DNA of 64,000 nucleotides from Ophiura sarsii (lineage: Eukaryota; Echinodermata; Ophiuroidea; Amphilepidida; Ophiuridae), in NCBI GenBank assembly GCA_035610835.1, contig CM069447.1:38724057-38788056 (forward strand), in the 5' to 3' direction. Shown here in pieces: positions 12,079-25,805 of this stretch (position 1 is its first letter; each line of letters begins with the position of its first letter). A program made the translations under genes and the position numbers. Under the pieces are notes generated by a model, which searched no databases, was not told the DNA's origin, and saw nothing but the letters and a program-made list of their open reading frames with translations.

Positions 12079-13446
12079 CTATAACAAAATTGGTTGAAGT
12101 TGTAAGATTAGGGAATTACCGACTTTTGAATTCAAATGTATGCATTATGCAATAGGAATATGATTAAGAAATTTCCAATAGGATGATATGCATTATAGAT
12201 TCATGCAATGATTTACTGCACTTTAACTGAATGTTTATTTTCAGATTGTGTAATTTGTGTTGACAGAATAATCTCTAGGAGCGTAAACCACTGCTTGCCG
12301 ATTTAAAATAAACATATAATTTATCAATAATGATTAATAAAATATTATAAAGGTTTTAAATGATGTTATTCCTGAATAAGAATTAATCCTACTTTGCTCA
12401 ATGTCAAATTGACTGGAATTGAATTTCATGTCACATCACACCCATCTTGATCCCAAACCCACCACCATCCCCGCCGACACACCCATCACCACCCTATACC
12501 ACCCCACCCAGCCCATACATGTACCTCACTTTAAACCTTAACCCAACCTAGCACAAACACTAACAACAAGGTTACCCCGTGATTCTTTTCGCGCTAGGTC
12601 TTTCCCGGTCCGTGTCAACTATTTCTTCGGGTTTCTTCTCCGTTTTTACACTCACTAGTCATCAAAATGTGATAGGTGAAAAAAGCAACAACTTTATTTG
12701 TCTACAATGAAAAAATTGCCTGTTTTTGGTTAAAATCCACCTTTCTGATTAATAAGAAGTGTTACAATCAACACACAGGCACCGCTTGTTCATGTTAGAT
12801 TCGCTGCACGGAGGCCTAAGTCAAACAGGTGTATTGATTTTTCTGTATAAAATAAACAACATCGCCGCCCGTTGGTTTTTATTGACATGAATCCTTATAG
12901 TCAACAATTTACAAAGGAAGTGAGAGGAGTAATTTACTTGACAAATGTTGTACTTTTGGATTCAAACGTATGCGTGGTTCTGATATGTAGGCCTATTAAT
13001 TGTTCATGTCCATGTTATTAAAAGATTTGTTCCATTAACCAAGACATTATGCCTCGCATTAACCAATAAATAAAACAAATGGCTCATATCCAATTGGGTA
13101 TATGGGCAGCATACCACAAGAAAAACCCTATTGTAAAGTTAGTCACATGTTGTGGGTCCCTTGGTTCATAAAACACATCAGAATGGAACTTAATTCAGAA
13201 ATAGTTTGCCCGGAGACCCTTCAAATTCAAACACATTTTTAAATAGAGTTGTTTGTTATTCTTCTCATAGTGTGTTCATGCTTATGCTAAAATGGGCCGA
13301 AACTTTTAAAAACGGGCGACTTTGAGAAACATATCGCACCAATTTCATTAAAATAATTCAATGTTTATTTAACAGTTATCATCAATAGCATACATACATG
13401 TATAGAAAATTTAACACGTATATGAAGTAGTAAGACAAAAACTTAC

Positions 13447-13650
13447 CAACACACATAGTGGTCGATATGTCAGGAATAAATGGAAAAAATGGCTCTGAAC
13501 CATCTCCTGGATCTGTGCATGTTCCTATTGCATCACCAGATAATGCATAACCCTCAGTGCAGCTGAACGTCAGCGTTTGTCCAACAGGGATTATGTCGAT
13601 ATCAGGTGAGCGCAAACCTTTCGTTGGTGCATCTGGCGCTGTACATTGTG
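13447..13650 (-). CDS. sushi/CCP exon, array copy 5
   Basis: A 204-nt phase 1-1 exon with intact splice sites. It has a single visible replacement near the start, PTKG instead of PTNG, from a one-base change in the aaccgttcg block. The following intron is shortened relative to other units just upstream of the acceptor (about 13690-13730). Confidence 0.9.
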
Positions 13651-14394
13651 CTATAACAAAATTGGTTGAAGTTGTAAGATTAGGGAATTACCTACTTTTG
13701 AATGCAAATTTACTGCAATTAACTGATTGTTTTTTTCAGATTGTGTAATTTGTGTTTACAGAATAATCTCTAGGAGCGTAAACCATTGCTTGCCGATTTA
13801 AAATGAACATATAAATTATCAATAATGATTAATAAAATATTATAAAGGTTTTAAATGATGTCATTCCTGAATAACAATTAATCCTACTTTGCTCAATGTC
13901 AAATTGACTGGAATTGAATTTCATGTCACATCACACCCATCTTGATCCCAAACCAACCACCATCCCCGCCGACACACCCATCCCCACCCTATACCACCCA
14001 ACCCAGCCCATACATGTACCTCACTTTGAACCTTAACCCAACCTAGCACAAACACTAACAACAAGGTTACCCCGTGAATTTTTTCGCACTAGGTCTTTCC
14101 CGGTCCGTGTTAACTATTTCTTCGGGTTTTTTCTCCGTTTTTACACTCACTAGTCATCAGAATGTGATAGGCGAAAAAAGCAACAACTTTATTTGTCTAC
14201 AATGAAAATATTGCCTGTTTTTGGTTAAAGTCCACCTTTCTGATTAATATGAAGTGTTACAATCAACACACAGGCACCGCTTGTTCATGTTAGATTCGCT
14301 GCACGGAGGCCTAAGTCAAACAGGTGTATTGATTTTTCTGTATAAAATAAACAACATCGCCGCCCGTTGGTTTATATTGACATGAATCCTTATA

Positions 14395-15768
14395 CACGGC
14401 TGTTTGACAGTCCGATTTATTATGACGTCATCTTAACGTTTCTTAATAATTTCGATAGTTCGATTATCACGCAAACCAGTTGATTGCATGTACTATGTAC
14501 GCCGTCCTATATCTCAACGTGCAATCATGCGCAGCGCCGCAAATCTAAGCACTATTTACACTGATTTTTTTTCTCATTTGGCCTCTCTCTAGAGTCTCTT
14601 ATTTAACGTTGGACAAGCGGGAAATCTTATTATTTATACACTAAATACAAAAACATCTTGTCCATAAGATGCTTGCATTTTCGTATCCGGGCCTCCAATA
14701 TTTGGTTTGTATGTTAATTTTTTTTTTGTATCATCGTTTTCAAGTTTGCTTACGAAACAGCAGTCACTGCAGTGTCTCAACGCGACCGACATTACAACAG
14801 CGCGAATCTAAGCACCATTCACACTGATTTTGTTCATTTTGCTTCTCTTTTATTTAACGTTGGACCAGAGGAAGATCTTATTATTCATACACTAAATACA
14901 AAAAATTCTTGTGCATAATATGCTTGCATTTTCGTATCGGGCCCCAAACATTTGGTTTTTTAATTTCACATTTTACTGTTCACACCGTGTGTTTCTTTTA
15001 GTATTTGTCATTTGGATTTTCAAAATGGATGCCAGTATTACATTACGGTAATTTGTTAAAATGTGCCCCCCCCCCCCCCCGATTTGCTCTTTGGGATATT
15101 ATATCACATTTTGAGTTACGTATAATGTTTTTTATCGAACTAATCAATCCGCGACACATTTGACGGAATAAATGACGTTCACGTTGAAACCGCAACGAAA
15201 AAACTCTTTTTCACAGCGTGGCCTAGGCCAAAAGGCTAAATCTAAAATGTGCCCCCCCCGATTTGCTTTTTGGGATATTATATCACATTTTGAGTTACGT
15301 ATAATGTTTTTTTATCGAACTAATCAATCCGCGACACATTTGACGGAATAAATGACGTTCGCGTTGAAACCGCAACATAAAAACACTAAATCTGAAAGCG
15401 CATCTTAATTTAAAAAAAAAAATGATAACAATGATGGATTTTAGCAAGTTTTTAAACCTAAACAATTAATTAGAACCACTTAATAGTAACATCGGGCTTG
15501 TATGAATGGCCACCGTCACATATAAATAGCTAAACACTGAGTAAATGAACAAAGAACATAAGAAAATGGATCTAGCAGTGATAAAATGTTTTTAAAAGTC
15601 CCCCGTCTTAACTTGTGCATATCCCTTTTATCTATAATCCTTGGTTACGCAGCTTGCACGGGAAGCTTTACCGATATATCGATTAGGGATTTACAGAAAT
15701 ATCTGCTGCCCTCTGTTGTTGTAGATTAGTTATAAATCGGACAATTTACACGCGATCAAACAGACGTG
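14395..15768. mobile_element. DNA transposon with CACG termini, copy A (complete)
   Basis: The insertion begins cacggctgtttga and ends tcaaacagacgtg, an imperfect 13-bp terminal inverted repeat, with a second inverted block (gtccgattta) just inside. It is flanked by tata on both sides (14391-14394 and 15769-15772). Uninterrupted units read ccttatagtcaac, so the insertion is precise. A CAC terminus with a 4-bp duplication recalls Chapaev-type elements, but a TA duplication with TACACG ends is equally consistent. No transposase frame is visible, so it is non-autonomous. Confidence 0.8.
15058..15395. repeat. internal minisatellite of CACG element, copy A (two monomers)
   Basis: Two monomers of about 186 bp, each beginning aaaatgtg followed by a C run and gatttgct. 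The same monomer is present four times in copy B. Confidence 0.9.
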
Positions 15769-16343
15769 TATAGTCAACAATTTACAAAGGAATTGGGAGA
15801 AGTAATTTACTTGACAAATGTTGTACTTTTGGATTCAAACGTAGAAAAATAATGACGCAGCCCTACGTGCGTGGTTCTGATATGTAGGTCTATTAATTGT
15901 TCATGTCCATGTTATTAAAAGATTTGTTCCATTAACCAAGACATTATGCCTCGCATTAACCAATAAATAAAACAAATGGCTCATATCCAATTGGGGATAT
16001 GGGCAGCATGCCACAGGAAAAACCCTATTGTAAAGTTAATCACATGTTGTGTGTCCCTTGGTTCATAAAACACATCAGAATGGAACTTAATTCAGAAATA
16101 GTTTGTCCGGAGACCCTTCAAATTCAAACACATTTTTAAATAGAGTTGTTTGTTATTCTTCTCATAGTCTGTTCATGTTTATGCTAAAATGGGCCGACAC
16201 TTTTAAAAACGGGCGACTTTGAGAAACATATCGCACCAATTTCATTAAAATAATTCAATGTTTATTTAACAGTTATCATCAATAGCATACATACATGTAT
16301 AGAATATTTAACACGTATATGTAGTAGTAAAACAAAAACTTAC

Positions 16344-16547
16344 CAACACACATAGTGGTCGATATGTCAGGAATAAATGGAAAAAATGGCTCTGAACCAT
16401 CTCCTGGATCTGTGCATGTTCCTATTGCATCACCAGATAATGCATAACCCTCAGTGCAGCTGAACGTCAGCGTTTGTCCAACAGGGATTATGTCGATATC
16501 AGGTGAGCGCAAACCGTTCGTTGGTACATCTGGAGCTGTACATTGTG
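16344..16547 (-). CDS. sushi/CCP exon, array copy 6
   Basis: A 204-nt phase 1-1 exon with consensus donor and acceptor. One replacement is seen near the first Cys: PDVPTNG instead of PDAPTNG. All four Cys are present. Confidence 0.9.
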
Positions 16548-17868
16548 CTATAACAAAATTGGTTGAAGTTGTAAGATTAGGGAATTACCGACTTTTGAAT
16601 TCAAATTCATGCATTATGCAATAGGAATATGATTAAGAAATTTCCAATAGGGTGATATGCATTATAGATTCATGCAATGATTTACTGCAATTAACTGATT
16701 GTTTATTTTCAGATTGTGTAATTTGTGTTTACAGAATAATCTCTAGGAGCATAAACCATTGCTTGCCGATTTAAAATAAACATATAATTTATCAATAATG
16801 ATTAATAAAATATTATAAAGGTTTTAAATGATGTCATTCCTGAATAACAATTAATCCTACTTTGCTCAATGTCAAATTGACTGGAATTGAATTTCATGTC
16901 ACATCACACCCATCTTGATCCCAAACCAACCACCATCCCCGCCGACACACCCATCCCCACCCTATACCACCCCACCCAGCCCATACATGTACCTCACTTT
17001 GAACCTTAACCCAACCTAGCACAAACACTAACAACAAGGTTACCCCGTGATTTTTTTCGCACTAGGTCTTTCCCGGTCCGTGTCAACTATTTCTTCGGAT
17101 TTTTTCTCCGTTTTTACACTCACTAGTCATCAAAATGTGATAGGCGAAAAAAGCAACAACTTTATTTGTCTACAATGAAAATATTGCCTGTTTTTGGTTA
17201 AAGTCCACCTTTCTGATTAATATGTAAGATTCGCTGCACGGAGGCCTAAGTCAAACAGGTGTATTGATTTTTCTGTATAAAATAAACAACATCGCCGCCC
17301 GTTGGTTTATATTGACATGAATCCTTATAGTCAACAATTTACAAAGGAAGTGAGAGGGGTTATTTACTTGACAAATGTTGTACTTTTGGATTCAAACGTA
17401 GAAAAATGATGACGCAGCCCTACGTGCGTGGTTCTGATATGTAGGCTTATTAATTGTTCATGTCCATGTTATTAAAAGATTTGTTCCATTAACCAAGACA
17501 TTATGCCTCGCATTAACCAATAAATAACACAAATGGCTCATATCCAATTGGGTATATGGGCAGCATACCACAGGAAAAACCCTATTGTAAAGTTAATCAC
17601 ATGTTGTGGGTCCCTTGGTTCATAAAACACATCAGAATCGAACTTAAGTCAGAAATAGTTTGCCCGGAGACCCTTCAAATTCAAACACATTTTTAAATAG
17701 AGTTGTTTGTTATTCTTCTCATAGTGTGTTAATGCTTATGCTAAAATGGCCCGAAACTTTTAAAAAGGGGCGACTTTGAGAAATATATCGCACCAATTTC
17801 ATTAGAATAATTCAATGTTTATTTAACAGTTATCATCAATAGCATACATACATGTATAGAAAATTTAA

Positions 17869-19569
17869 TTATGACGTCATCTTAACGTTTCTTAATAATT
17901 TCGATAGTTCGATTATCACGCAAACCAGTTGATTGCATGTACTATGTACGCCGTCCTATATCTCAACGTGCAATCATGCGCAGCGCCGCAAATCTAAGCA
18001 CTATTTACACTGATTTTTTTTCTCATTTGGCCTCTCTCTAGAGTCTCTTATTTAACGTTGGACAAGCGGGAAATCTTATTATTTATACACTAAATACAAA
18101 AACATCTTGTCCATAAGATGCTTGCATTTTCGTATCCGGGCCTCCAATATTTGGTTTGTATGTTAATTTTTTTTTGTATCATCGTTTTCAAGTTTGCTTA
18201 CGAAACAGCAGTCACTGCAGTGTCTCAACGCGACCGACATTACAACAGCGCGAATCTAAGCACCATTCACACTGATTTTGTTCATTTTGCTTCTCTTTTA
18301 TTTAACGTTGGACCAGAGGAAAATCTTATTATTCATACACTAAATACAAAAAATTCTTGTGCATAATATGCTTGCATTTTCGTATCGGGCCCCAAACATT
18401 TGGTTTTTTAATTTCACATTTTACTGTTCACACCGTGTGTTTCTTTTAGTATTTGTCATTTGGATTTTCAAAATGGATGCCAGTATTACATTACGGTAAT
18501 TTGTTAAAATGTGCCCCCCCCCCCCGATTTGCTCTTTGGGATATTATATCACATTTTGAGTTACGTATAATGTTTTTTATCGAACTAATCAATCCGCGAC
18601 ACATTTGACGGAATAAATGACGTTCACGTTGAAACCGCAACGAAAAAACTCTTTTTCACAGCGTGGCCTAGGCCAAAAGGCTAAATCTAAAATGTGCCCC
18701 CCCCCCCCGATTTGCTTTTTGGGATATTATATCACATTTTGAGTTACGTATAATGTTTTTTTATCGAACTAATCAATCCGCGACACATTTGACGGAATAA
18801 ATGACGTTCACGTTGAAACCGCAACGAAAAAACTCTTTTTCACAGCGTGGCCTAGGCCAAAAGGCTAAATCTAAAATGTGCCCCCCGATTTGCTTTTTGG
18901 GATATTATATCACATTTTGAGTTACGTATAATGTTTTTATCGAACCAATCAATCCGCGACACATTTGACGGAATAAATGACGTTCACGTTGAAACCGCAA
19001 CGAAAAAACTCTTTTTCACAGCGTGGCTTAGGCTCAAAAGGCTGAATCTAAAATGTGCCACCCGATTTGCTTTTTGGGATATTATATCACATTTTGAGTT
19101 ACGTATGTTTTTTTATCGAACTAATCAATCCGCGACACATTTGACGGAATAAATGACGTTCGCGTTGAAACCGCAACATAAAAACACTAAATCTGAAAGC
19201 GCATCTTAATTTAAAAAAAAATATGATAACAATGATGGATTTTAGCAAGTTTTTAAACCTAAACAATTAATTAGAACCACTTAATAGTAACATCGGGCTT
19301 GTATGAATGGCCACCGTCACATATAAATAGCTAAACACTGAGTAAATGAACAAAGAACATAAGAAAATGGATCTAGCAGTGATAAAATGTTTTTAAAAGT
19401 CCCCCGTCTTAACTTGTGCATATCCCTTTTATCTATAATCCTTGGTTACGCAGCTTGCACGGGAAGCTTTACCGATATATCGATTAGGGATTTACAGAAA
19501 TATCTGCTGCCCTCTGTTGTTGTAGATTAGTTATAAATCGGACAATTTACACGCGATCAAACAGACGTG
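17869..19569. mobile_element. DNA transposon with CACG termini, copy B (5'-truncated)
   Basis: Same element as 14395-15768, with an identical 3' end at the same host position, but starting at ttatgacgtcat. The first 26 or so bp, including the left terminus, are missing. Its left flank is host sequence from a different place in the unit (gaaaatttaa, beside the exon), so the junction is a deletion or recombination point and not an insertion site. A sushi exon that should lie here is lost. Confidence 0.85.
18506..19185. repeat. internal minisatellite of CACG element, copy B (four monomers)
   Basis: Monomers start at about 18509, 18692, 18876 and 19052 (periods 183, 184, 176), each opening with aaaatgtg plus a variable C run. 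Copy A has two, so monomer number changed after or during the segmental duplication. Confidence 0.9.
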
Positions 19570-20144
19570 TATAGTCAACAATTTACAAAGGAATTGGGAG
19601 GAGTAATTTACTTGACAAATGTTGTACTTTTGGATTCAAACGTAGAAAAATAATGACGCAGCCCTACGTGCGTGGTTCTGATATGTAGGCCTATTAATTG
19701 TTCATGTCCATGTTATTAAAAGATTTGTTCCATTAACCAAGACATTATGCCTCGCATTAACCAATAAATAAAACAAATGGCTCATATCCAATTGGGGATA
19801 TGGGCAGCATGCCACAGGAAAAACCCTATTGTAAAGTTAATCACATGTTGTGTGTCCCTTGGTTCATAAAACACATCAGAATGGAACTTAATTCAGAAAT
19901 AGTTTGTCCGGAGACCCTTCAAATTCAAACACATTTTTAAATAGAGTTGTTTGTTATTCTTCTCATAGTCTGTTCATGTTTATGCTAAAATGGGCCGACA
20001 CTTTTAAAAACGGGCGACTTTGAGAAACATATCGCACCAATTTCATTAAAATAATTCAATGTTTATTTAACAGTTATCATCAATAGCATACATACATGTA
20101 TAGAAAATTTAACACGTATATGTAGTAGTAAAACAAAAACTTAC

Positions 20145-20348
20145 CAACACACATAGTGGTCGATATGTCAGGAATAAATGGAAAAAATGGCTCTGAACCA
20201 TCTCCTGGATCTGTGCATGTTCCTATTGCATCACCAGATAATGCATAACCCTCAGTGCAGCTGAACGTCAGCGTTTGTCCAACAGGGATTATGTCGATAT
20301 CAGGTGAGCGCAAACCGTTCGTTGGTGCATCTGGAGCTGTACATTGTG
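20145..20348 (-). CDS. sushi/CCP exon, array copy 7
   Basis: A 204-nt phase 1-1 exon with intact splice sites and four Cys. Its flanks share private variants with copy 6 (for example ctcatagtctgttcatgttt downstream), so copies 6 and 7 are sisters produced by a 3.8-kb segmental duplication. Unlike copy 6 it keeps PDAPTNG. Confidence 0.9.
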
Positions 20349-21734
20349 CTATAACAAAATTGGTTGAAGTTGTAAGATTAGGGAATTACCGACTTTTGAA
20401 TTCAAATTTATGCATTATGCAATAGGAATATGATTAAGAAATTTCCAATAGGGTGATATGCATTATAGATTCATGCAATGATTTACTGCAATTAACTGAT
20501 TGTTTATTTTCAGATTGTGTAATTTGTGTTTACAGAATAATCTCTAGGAGCATAAACCATTGCTTGCCGATTTAAAATAAACATATAATTTATCAATAAT
20601 GATTAATAAAATATTATAAAGGTTTTAAATGTCATTCCTGAATAACAATTAATCCTACTTTGCTCAATGTCAAATTGACTGGAATTGAATTTCATGTCAC
20701 ATCACACCCATCTTGATCCCAAACCAACCACCATCCCCGCCGACACACCCATCCCCACCCTATACCACCCCACCCAGCCCATACATGTACCTCACTTTGA
20801 ACCTTAACCCAACCTAGCACAAACACTAATAACAAGGTTACCCCATGATTTTTTTCGCACTAGGTCTTTCCCGGTCGTGTCAACTATTTCTTCGGATTTT
20901 TTCTCCGTTTTTACACTCACTAGTCATCAAAATGTGATAGGCGAAAAAAGCAACAACTTTATTTGTCTACAATGAAAATATTGCCTGTTTTTGGTTAAAG
21001 TCCACCTTTCTGATTAATATGAAGTGTTACAATCAACACACAGGCACCGCTTGTTCACGTAAGATTCGCTGCACGGAGGCCTAAGTCAAACAGGTGTATT
21101 GATTTTTCTGTATAAAATAAACAACATCGCCGCCCGTTGGTTTATATTGACATGAATCCTTATAGTCAACAATTTACAAAGGAAGTGAGAGGGTTATTTA
21201 CTTGACAAATGTTGTACTTTTGGATTCAAACGTAGAAAAATGATGACGCAGCCCTACGTGCGTGGTTCTGATATGTAGGCTTATTAATTGTTCATGTCCA
21301 TGTTATTAAAAGATTTGTTCCATTAACCAAGACATTATGCCTCGCATTAACCAATAAATAACACAAATGGCTCATATCCAATTGGGTATATGGGCAGCAT
21401 ACCACAGGAAAAACCCTATTGTAAAGTTAATCACATGTTGTGGGTCCCTTGGTTCATAAAACACATCAGAATCGAACTTAAGTCAGAAATAGTTTGCCCG
21501 GAGACCCTTCAAATTCAAACACATTTTTAAATAGAGTTGTTTGTTATTCTTCTCATAGTGTGTTAATGCTTATGCTAAAATGGCCCGACACTTTTAAAAA
21601 CGGGCGACTTTGAGAAACATATCGCACCAATTTCATTAAAATAATTCAATGTTTATTTAACAGATATCATCAATAGCATACATACATGTATAGAAAATTT
21701 AACACGTATATGTAGTAGTAAGACAAAAACTTAC

Positions 21735-21938
21735 CAACACACATAGTGGTCGATATGTCAGGAATAAATGGAAAAAATGGCTCTGAACCATCTCCTGGAT
21801 CTGTGCATGTTCCTATTGCATCACCAGATAATGCATAACCCTCAGTGCAGCTGAACGTCAGCGTTTGTCCAACAGGGATTATGTCGATATCAGGTGAGCG
21901 CAAACCGTTCGTTGGTGCATCTGGAGATGTACATTGTG
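21735..21938 (-). CDS. sushi/CCP exon, array copy 8
   Basis: A 204-nt phase 1-1 exon with consensus splice sites. One replacement is seen, CTSPDAP instead of CTAPDAP. The intron upstream of it on the minus strand lacks the acagaataatctctagg block near 22123, a small unit-specific deletion. Confidence 0.9.
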
Positions 21939-23268
21939 CTATAACAAAATTGGTTGAAGTTGTAAGATTAGGGAATTACCGACTTTTGAATTCAAATTTA
22001 TGCATTATGCAATAGGAATATGATTAAGAAATTTCCAATAGGGTGATATGCATTATAGATTCATGCAATGATTTACTGCAATTAACTGATTGTTTATTTT
22101 CAGATTGTGTAATTTGTGTTTACCGATTGCCGATTTAAAATAAACATATAATTTATCAATAATGATTAATAAAATATTATAAAGGTTTTAAATGATGTCA
22201 TTCCTTAATAAGAATTAATCCTACTTTGCTCAATGTCAAATTGACTGGAATTGAATTTCATGTCACATCACACCCATCTTGATCCTAAACCAACCACCAT
22301 CCCCGCCGACACACCCATCCCCACCCTATACCACCCCACCCAGCCCATTCATGTACCTCACTTTGAACCTTAACCCAACCTAGCACAAACACTAACGACA
22401 AGGTTACCCCGTGAAATTTTTCGCACTAGGTCTTTCCCGGTCCGTGTCAACTATTTCTTTGGGTTTTTTCTCCGTTTTTACACTCACTAGTCATCAAAAT
22501 GTGATAGACGAAAAGAGCAACAACTTTATTTTGTCTACAATGAAAATATTGCCTGTTTTTGGTTAAAGTCCACCTTTCTGATTAATATGAAGTGTTACAA
22601 TCAACACACATGCACCGCTTGTTCATGTAAGATTCGCTGTATAAAATAAACAACATCGCCGCCCGTTGGTTTATATTTACATGAATCCTTATAGTCAACA
22701 ATTTACAAAAGAAGTGAGAGGAGTAATTTACTTGACAAATGTTGTACTTTTGGATTCAAACGTAGAAAAATGATGACGCAGCCCTACGTGCCTGGTTCTG
22801 TCTGATATGTAGGCCTATTAATTGTTCATGTCCATGTTATTAAAAGATTTGTTCCATTAACCAAGACATTATGCCTCACATTAACCAATAAATAAAACAA
22901 ATGGCTCATATCCAAGTGGGTATATGGGCAGCATGCCACAGGAAAAACCCTATTGTAAAGTTAATCACATGTTGTGGGTCCCTTGGTTCATAAAACACAT
23001 CAGAATGGAACTTAATTCAGAAATAGTTTGTCCGGAGACCCTTCAAATTCAAACACATTTTGAAATAGAGTTGTTTGTTTTTCTTCTCATAGTGTGTTCA
23101 TGCTTATGCTAAAATGGGCCGACACTTTTAAAAACGGGCGACTTTGAGAAACATATCGCACCAATTTCATTAAAATAATTCAATGTTTATTTAACAGATA
23201 TCATCAATAGCATACATACATGTATAGAAAATTTAACACGTATATGTAGTAGTAAGACAAAAACTTAC

Positions 23269-23472
23269 CAACACACATAGTGGTCGATATGTCAGGAATA
23301 AATGGAAAAAATGGCTCTGAACCATCTCCTGGATCTGTGCATGTTCCTATTGCATCACCAGATAATGCATAACCCTCAGTGCAGCTGAACGTCAGCGTTT
23401 GTCCAACAGGGATTATGTCGATATCAGGAGAGCGCAAACCGTTCGTTGGTGCATCTGGAGCTGTACATTGTG
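23269..23472 (-). CDS. sushi/CCP exon, array copy 9
   Basis: A 204-nt phase 1-1 exon with intact acceptor, gtaagt donor and four Cys. It shares with copy 1 the gagagcgc variant and the gaagtggtaag intron variant, so these two are closely related although far apart in the array, as expected if unequal exchange or gene conversion shuffles units. Confidence 0.9.
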
Positions 23473-24828
23473 CTATAACAAAATTGGTTGAAGTGGTAAG
23501 ATTAGGGAATTACCGACTTTTAAATTCAAATTTATGCATTATGCAATAGGAATATGATTAAGAAATTTCCAATAGGGTGATATGCATTATAGATTCATGC
23601 AATGATTTACTGCAATTAACTGATTGTTTATTTTCAGATTGTGTAATTTGTGTTTACAGAATAATCTCTAGGAGCGTAAACCATTGCTTGCCGATTTAAA
23701 ATAAACATATAATTTATCAATAATGATTAATAAAATATTATAAAGGTTTTAAATGATGTCATTCATGAATAAGAATTAATCCTACTTTGCTCAATGTCAA
23801 ATTGACTGGAATTGAATTTCATGTCACATCACACCCATCTTGATCCCAAACCCACCACCATCCCCGCCGACACACCCCTCCCACCCCACCCAGCCCATAC
23901 ATGTACCTCACTTTGAACCTTAACCCAACCTAGCACAAACACTAACAACAAGGTTACCCCGTGATTTTTTTTCGCGCTAGGTCTTTCCCGGTCCGTGTCA
24001 ACTATTTCTTCGGGTTTTTCTCCGTTTTTACACTCACTAGTCATCAAAATGTGATAGGTGAAAAAAGCAACAACTTTATTTGTCTACAATGAAAATATTG
24101 CCTGTTTTTGGTTAAAGTCCACCTTTCTAATTAATATGAAGTGTTACAATCAACACACAGGCACCGCTTGTTCATGTTAGATTCGCTGCACGGAGGCCTA
24201 AGTCAAACAGGTGTATTGATTTTTCTGTATAAAATAAAAAACATCGCCGCCCTTTGGTTTATATTGACATGAATCCTTATAGTCAACAATTTACAAAGGA
24301 AGTGAGAGAAGTAATTTACTTGGCAAATGTTGTACTTTTGGATTCAAACGTATGCGTGGTTCTGATATGTAGGCCTATTAATTGTTCATGTCCATGTTAT
24401 TAAAAGATTAGTTCCATTAACCAAGACATTATGCCTCGCATTAACCAATAAATACAACAAATGGCTCATATCCAATTGGGTATATGGGCAGCATGCCACA
24501 GGAAAAACCCTATTGTAAAGTTAATCACATGTTGTGGGTCCCTTGGTTCATAAAACACATCAGAATGGAACTTAATTCAGAAATAGTTTGCCCGGAGACC
24601 CTTCAAATTCAAACACATTTTTAAATAGAGTTGTTTGTTTTTCTTCTCATAGTGTGTTCATGCTTATGCTAAAATGGGCCGAAACTTTTAAAAACGAGCG
24701 ACTTTGAGAAACATATCGCACCAATTTCATTAAAATAATTCAATGTTTATTTAACAGTTATCATCAATAGCATACATGCATGTATAGAAAATTTAACACG
24801 TATATGTAGTAGTAAGACAAAAACTTAC

Positions 24829-25032
24829 CAACACACATAGTGGTCGATATGTCAGGAATAAATGGAAAAAATGGCTCTGAACCATCTCCTGGATTTGTGC
24901 ATGTTCCTATTGCATCACCAGATAATGCATAACCCTCAGTGCAGCTGAACGTCAGCGTTTGTCCAACAGGGATTATGTCCATATCAGGTGAGCGCAAACC
25001 GTTCGTTGGTGCATCTGGAGCTGTACATTGTG
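24829..25032 (-). CDS. sushi/CCP exon, array copy 10 (5'-most, most diverged protein)
   Basis: A 204-nt phase 1-1 exon with intact splice sites. It has two replacements: RSPDMDII for RSPDIDII, and CTNPGDG for CTDPGDG. It is the first sushi exon in transcription order. Edge units of a tandem array are homogenised least, which fits its greater divergence. Confidence 0.9.
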
Positions 25033-25440
25033 CTATAACAAAATTGGTTGAAGTTGTAAGATTAGGGAATTACCGACTTTTGAATTCAAATGTATGCATT
25101 ATGCAATAGGAATATGATTTAGAAATTTCCAATAGGGTGATATGCATTATAGATTTATGCAATGATTTACTGCACTTTAACTGATTGTTTATTTTCAGAT
25201 TGTGTAATTTGTGTTTACAGAATAATCTCTAGGAGCGTAAACCATTACTTGCCGATTTAAAATAAACATACAATTTATCATTAATGATTAATATAATATT
25301 ATAAAGGTTTTAAATGATGTCAGTCCTGAATAAGAATTAATCCTACTTTGCTCAATGTTAAATTGACTGTAATTGAATTTCATGTCATATCACATCCATC
25401 TTGATACCAAAACAACCACCATCCCCTCTGACACACCCAT

Positions 25441-25805
25441 CTCCACCAGACACAACCCGTGGGCACTGACATTGGAAAAGCATATAGGTATGTGCCGCGC
25501 TGAAGACCCCCTTTTTCACCCCCTGCTGCTAACTTGTATGACCCCCCTTTTGAGCCTGCATCAGTTCTTAAGACCCAATTTTATTAAAAATTCAAAAAAT
25601 CGCAACATTTGCGTTCCAAAGCCCCAATCTTTTGCGTTCTTGCTAATCAAAATTGAACAATAGGCCAGTTCTCAAGACCTACCTTTTTGAAAAAAAATCA
25701 GTTCCTAAGACCCTATTTTTGTCATAAAATCCACTCAGTTCATTTAATTAGCCCCCCTTTTTGAGACCCTGGGCGGCACACCCTTACCCCCAAAAAGTTG
25801 AGTCC
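25441..25805. other. insertion in the last sushi unit, identity unknown
   Basis: The unit's C-rich block is interrupted after cacccatctccacc and resumes near 25805 (ccaccccaataaccccc). The inserted 365 bp contain loosely repeated aagacccc and agttcttaagaccc words and a run of C. I do not recognise an element, and no clear target duplication is visible. Confidence 0.45.
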
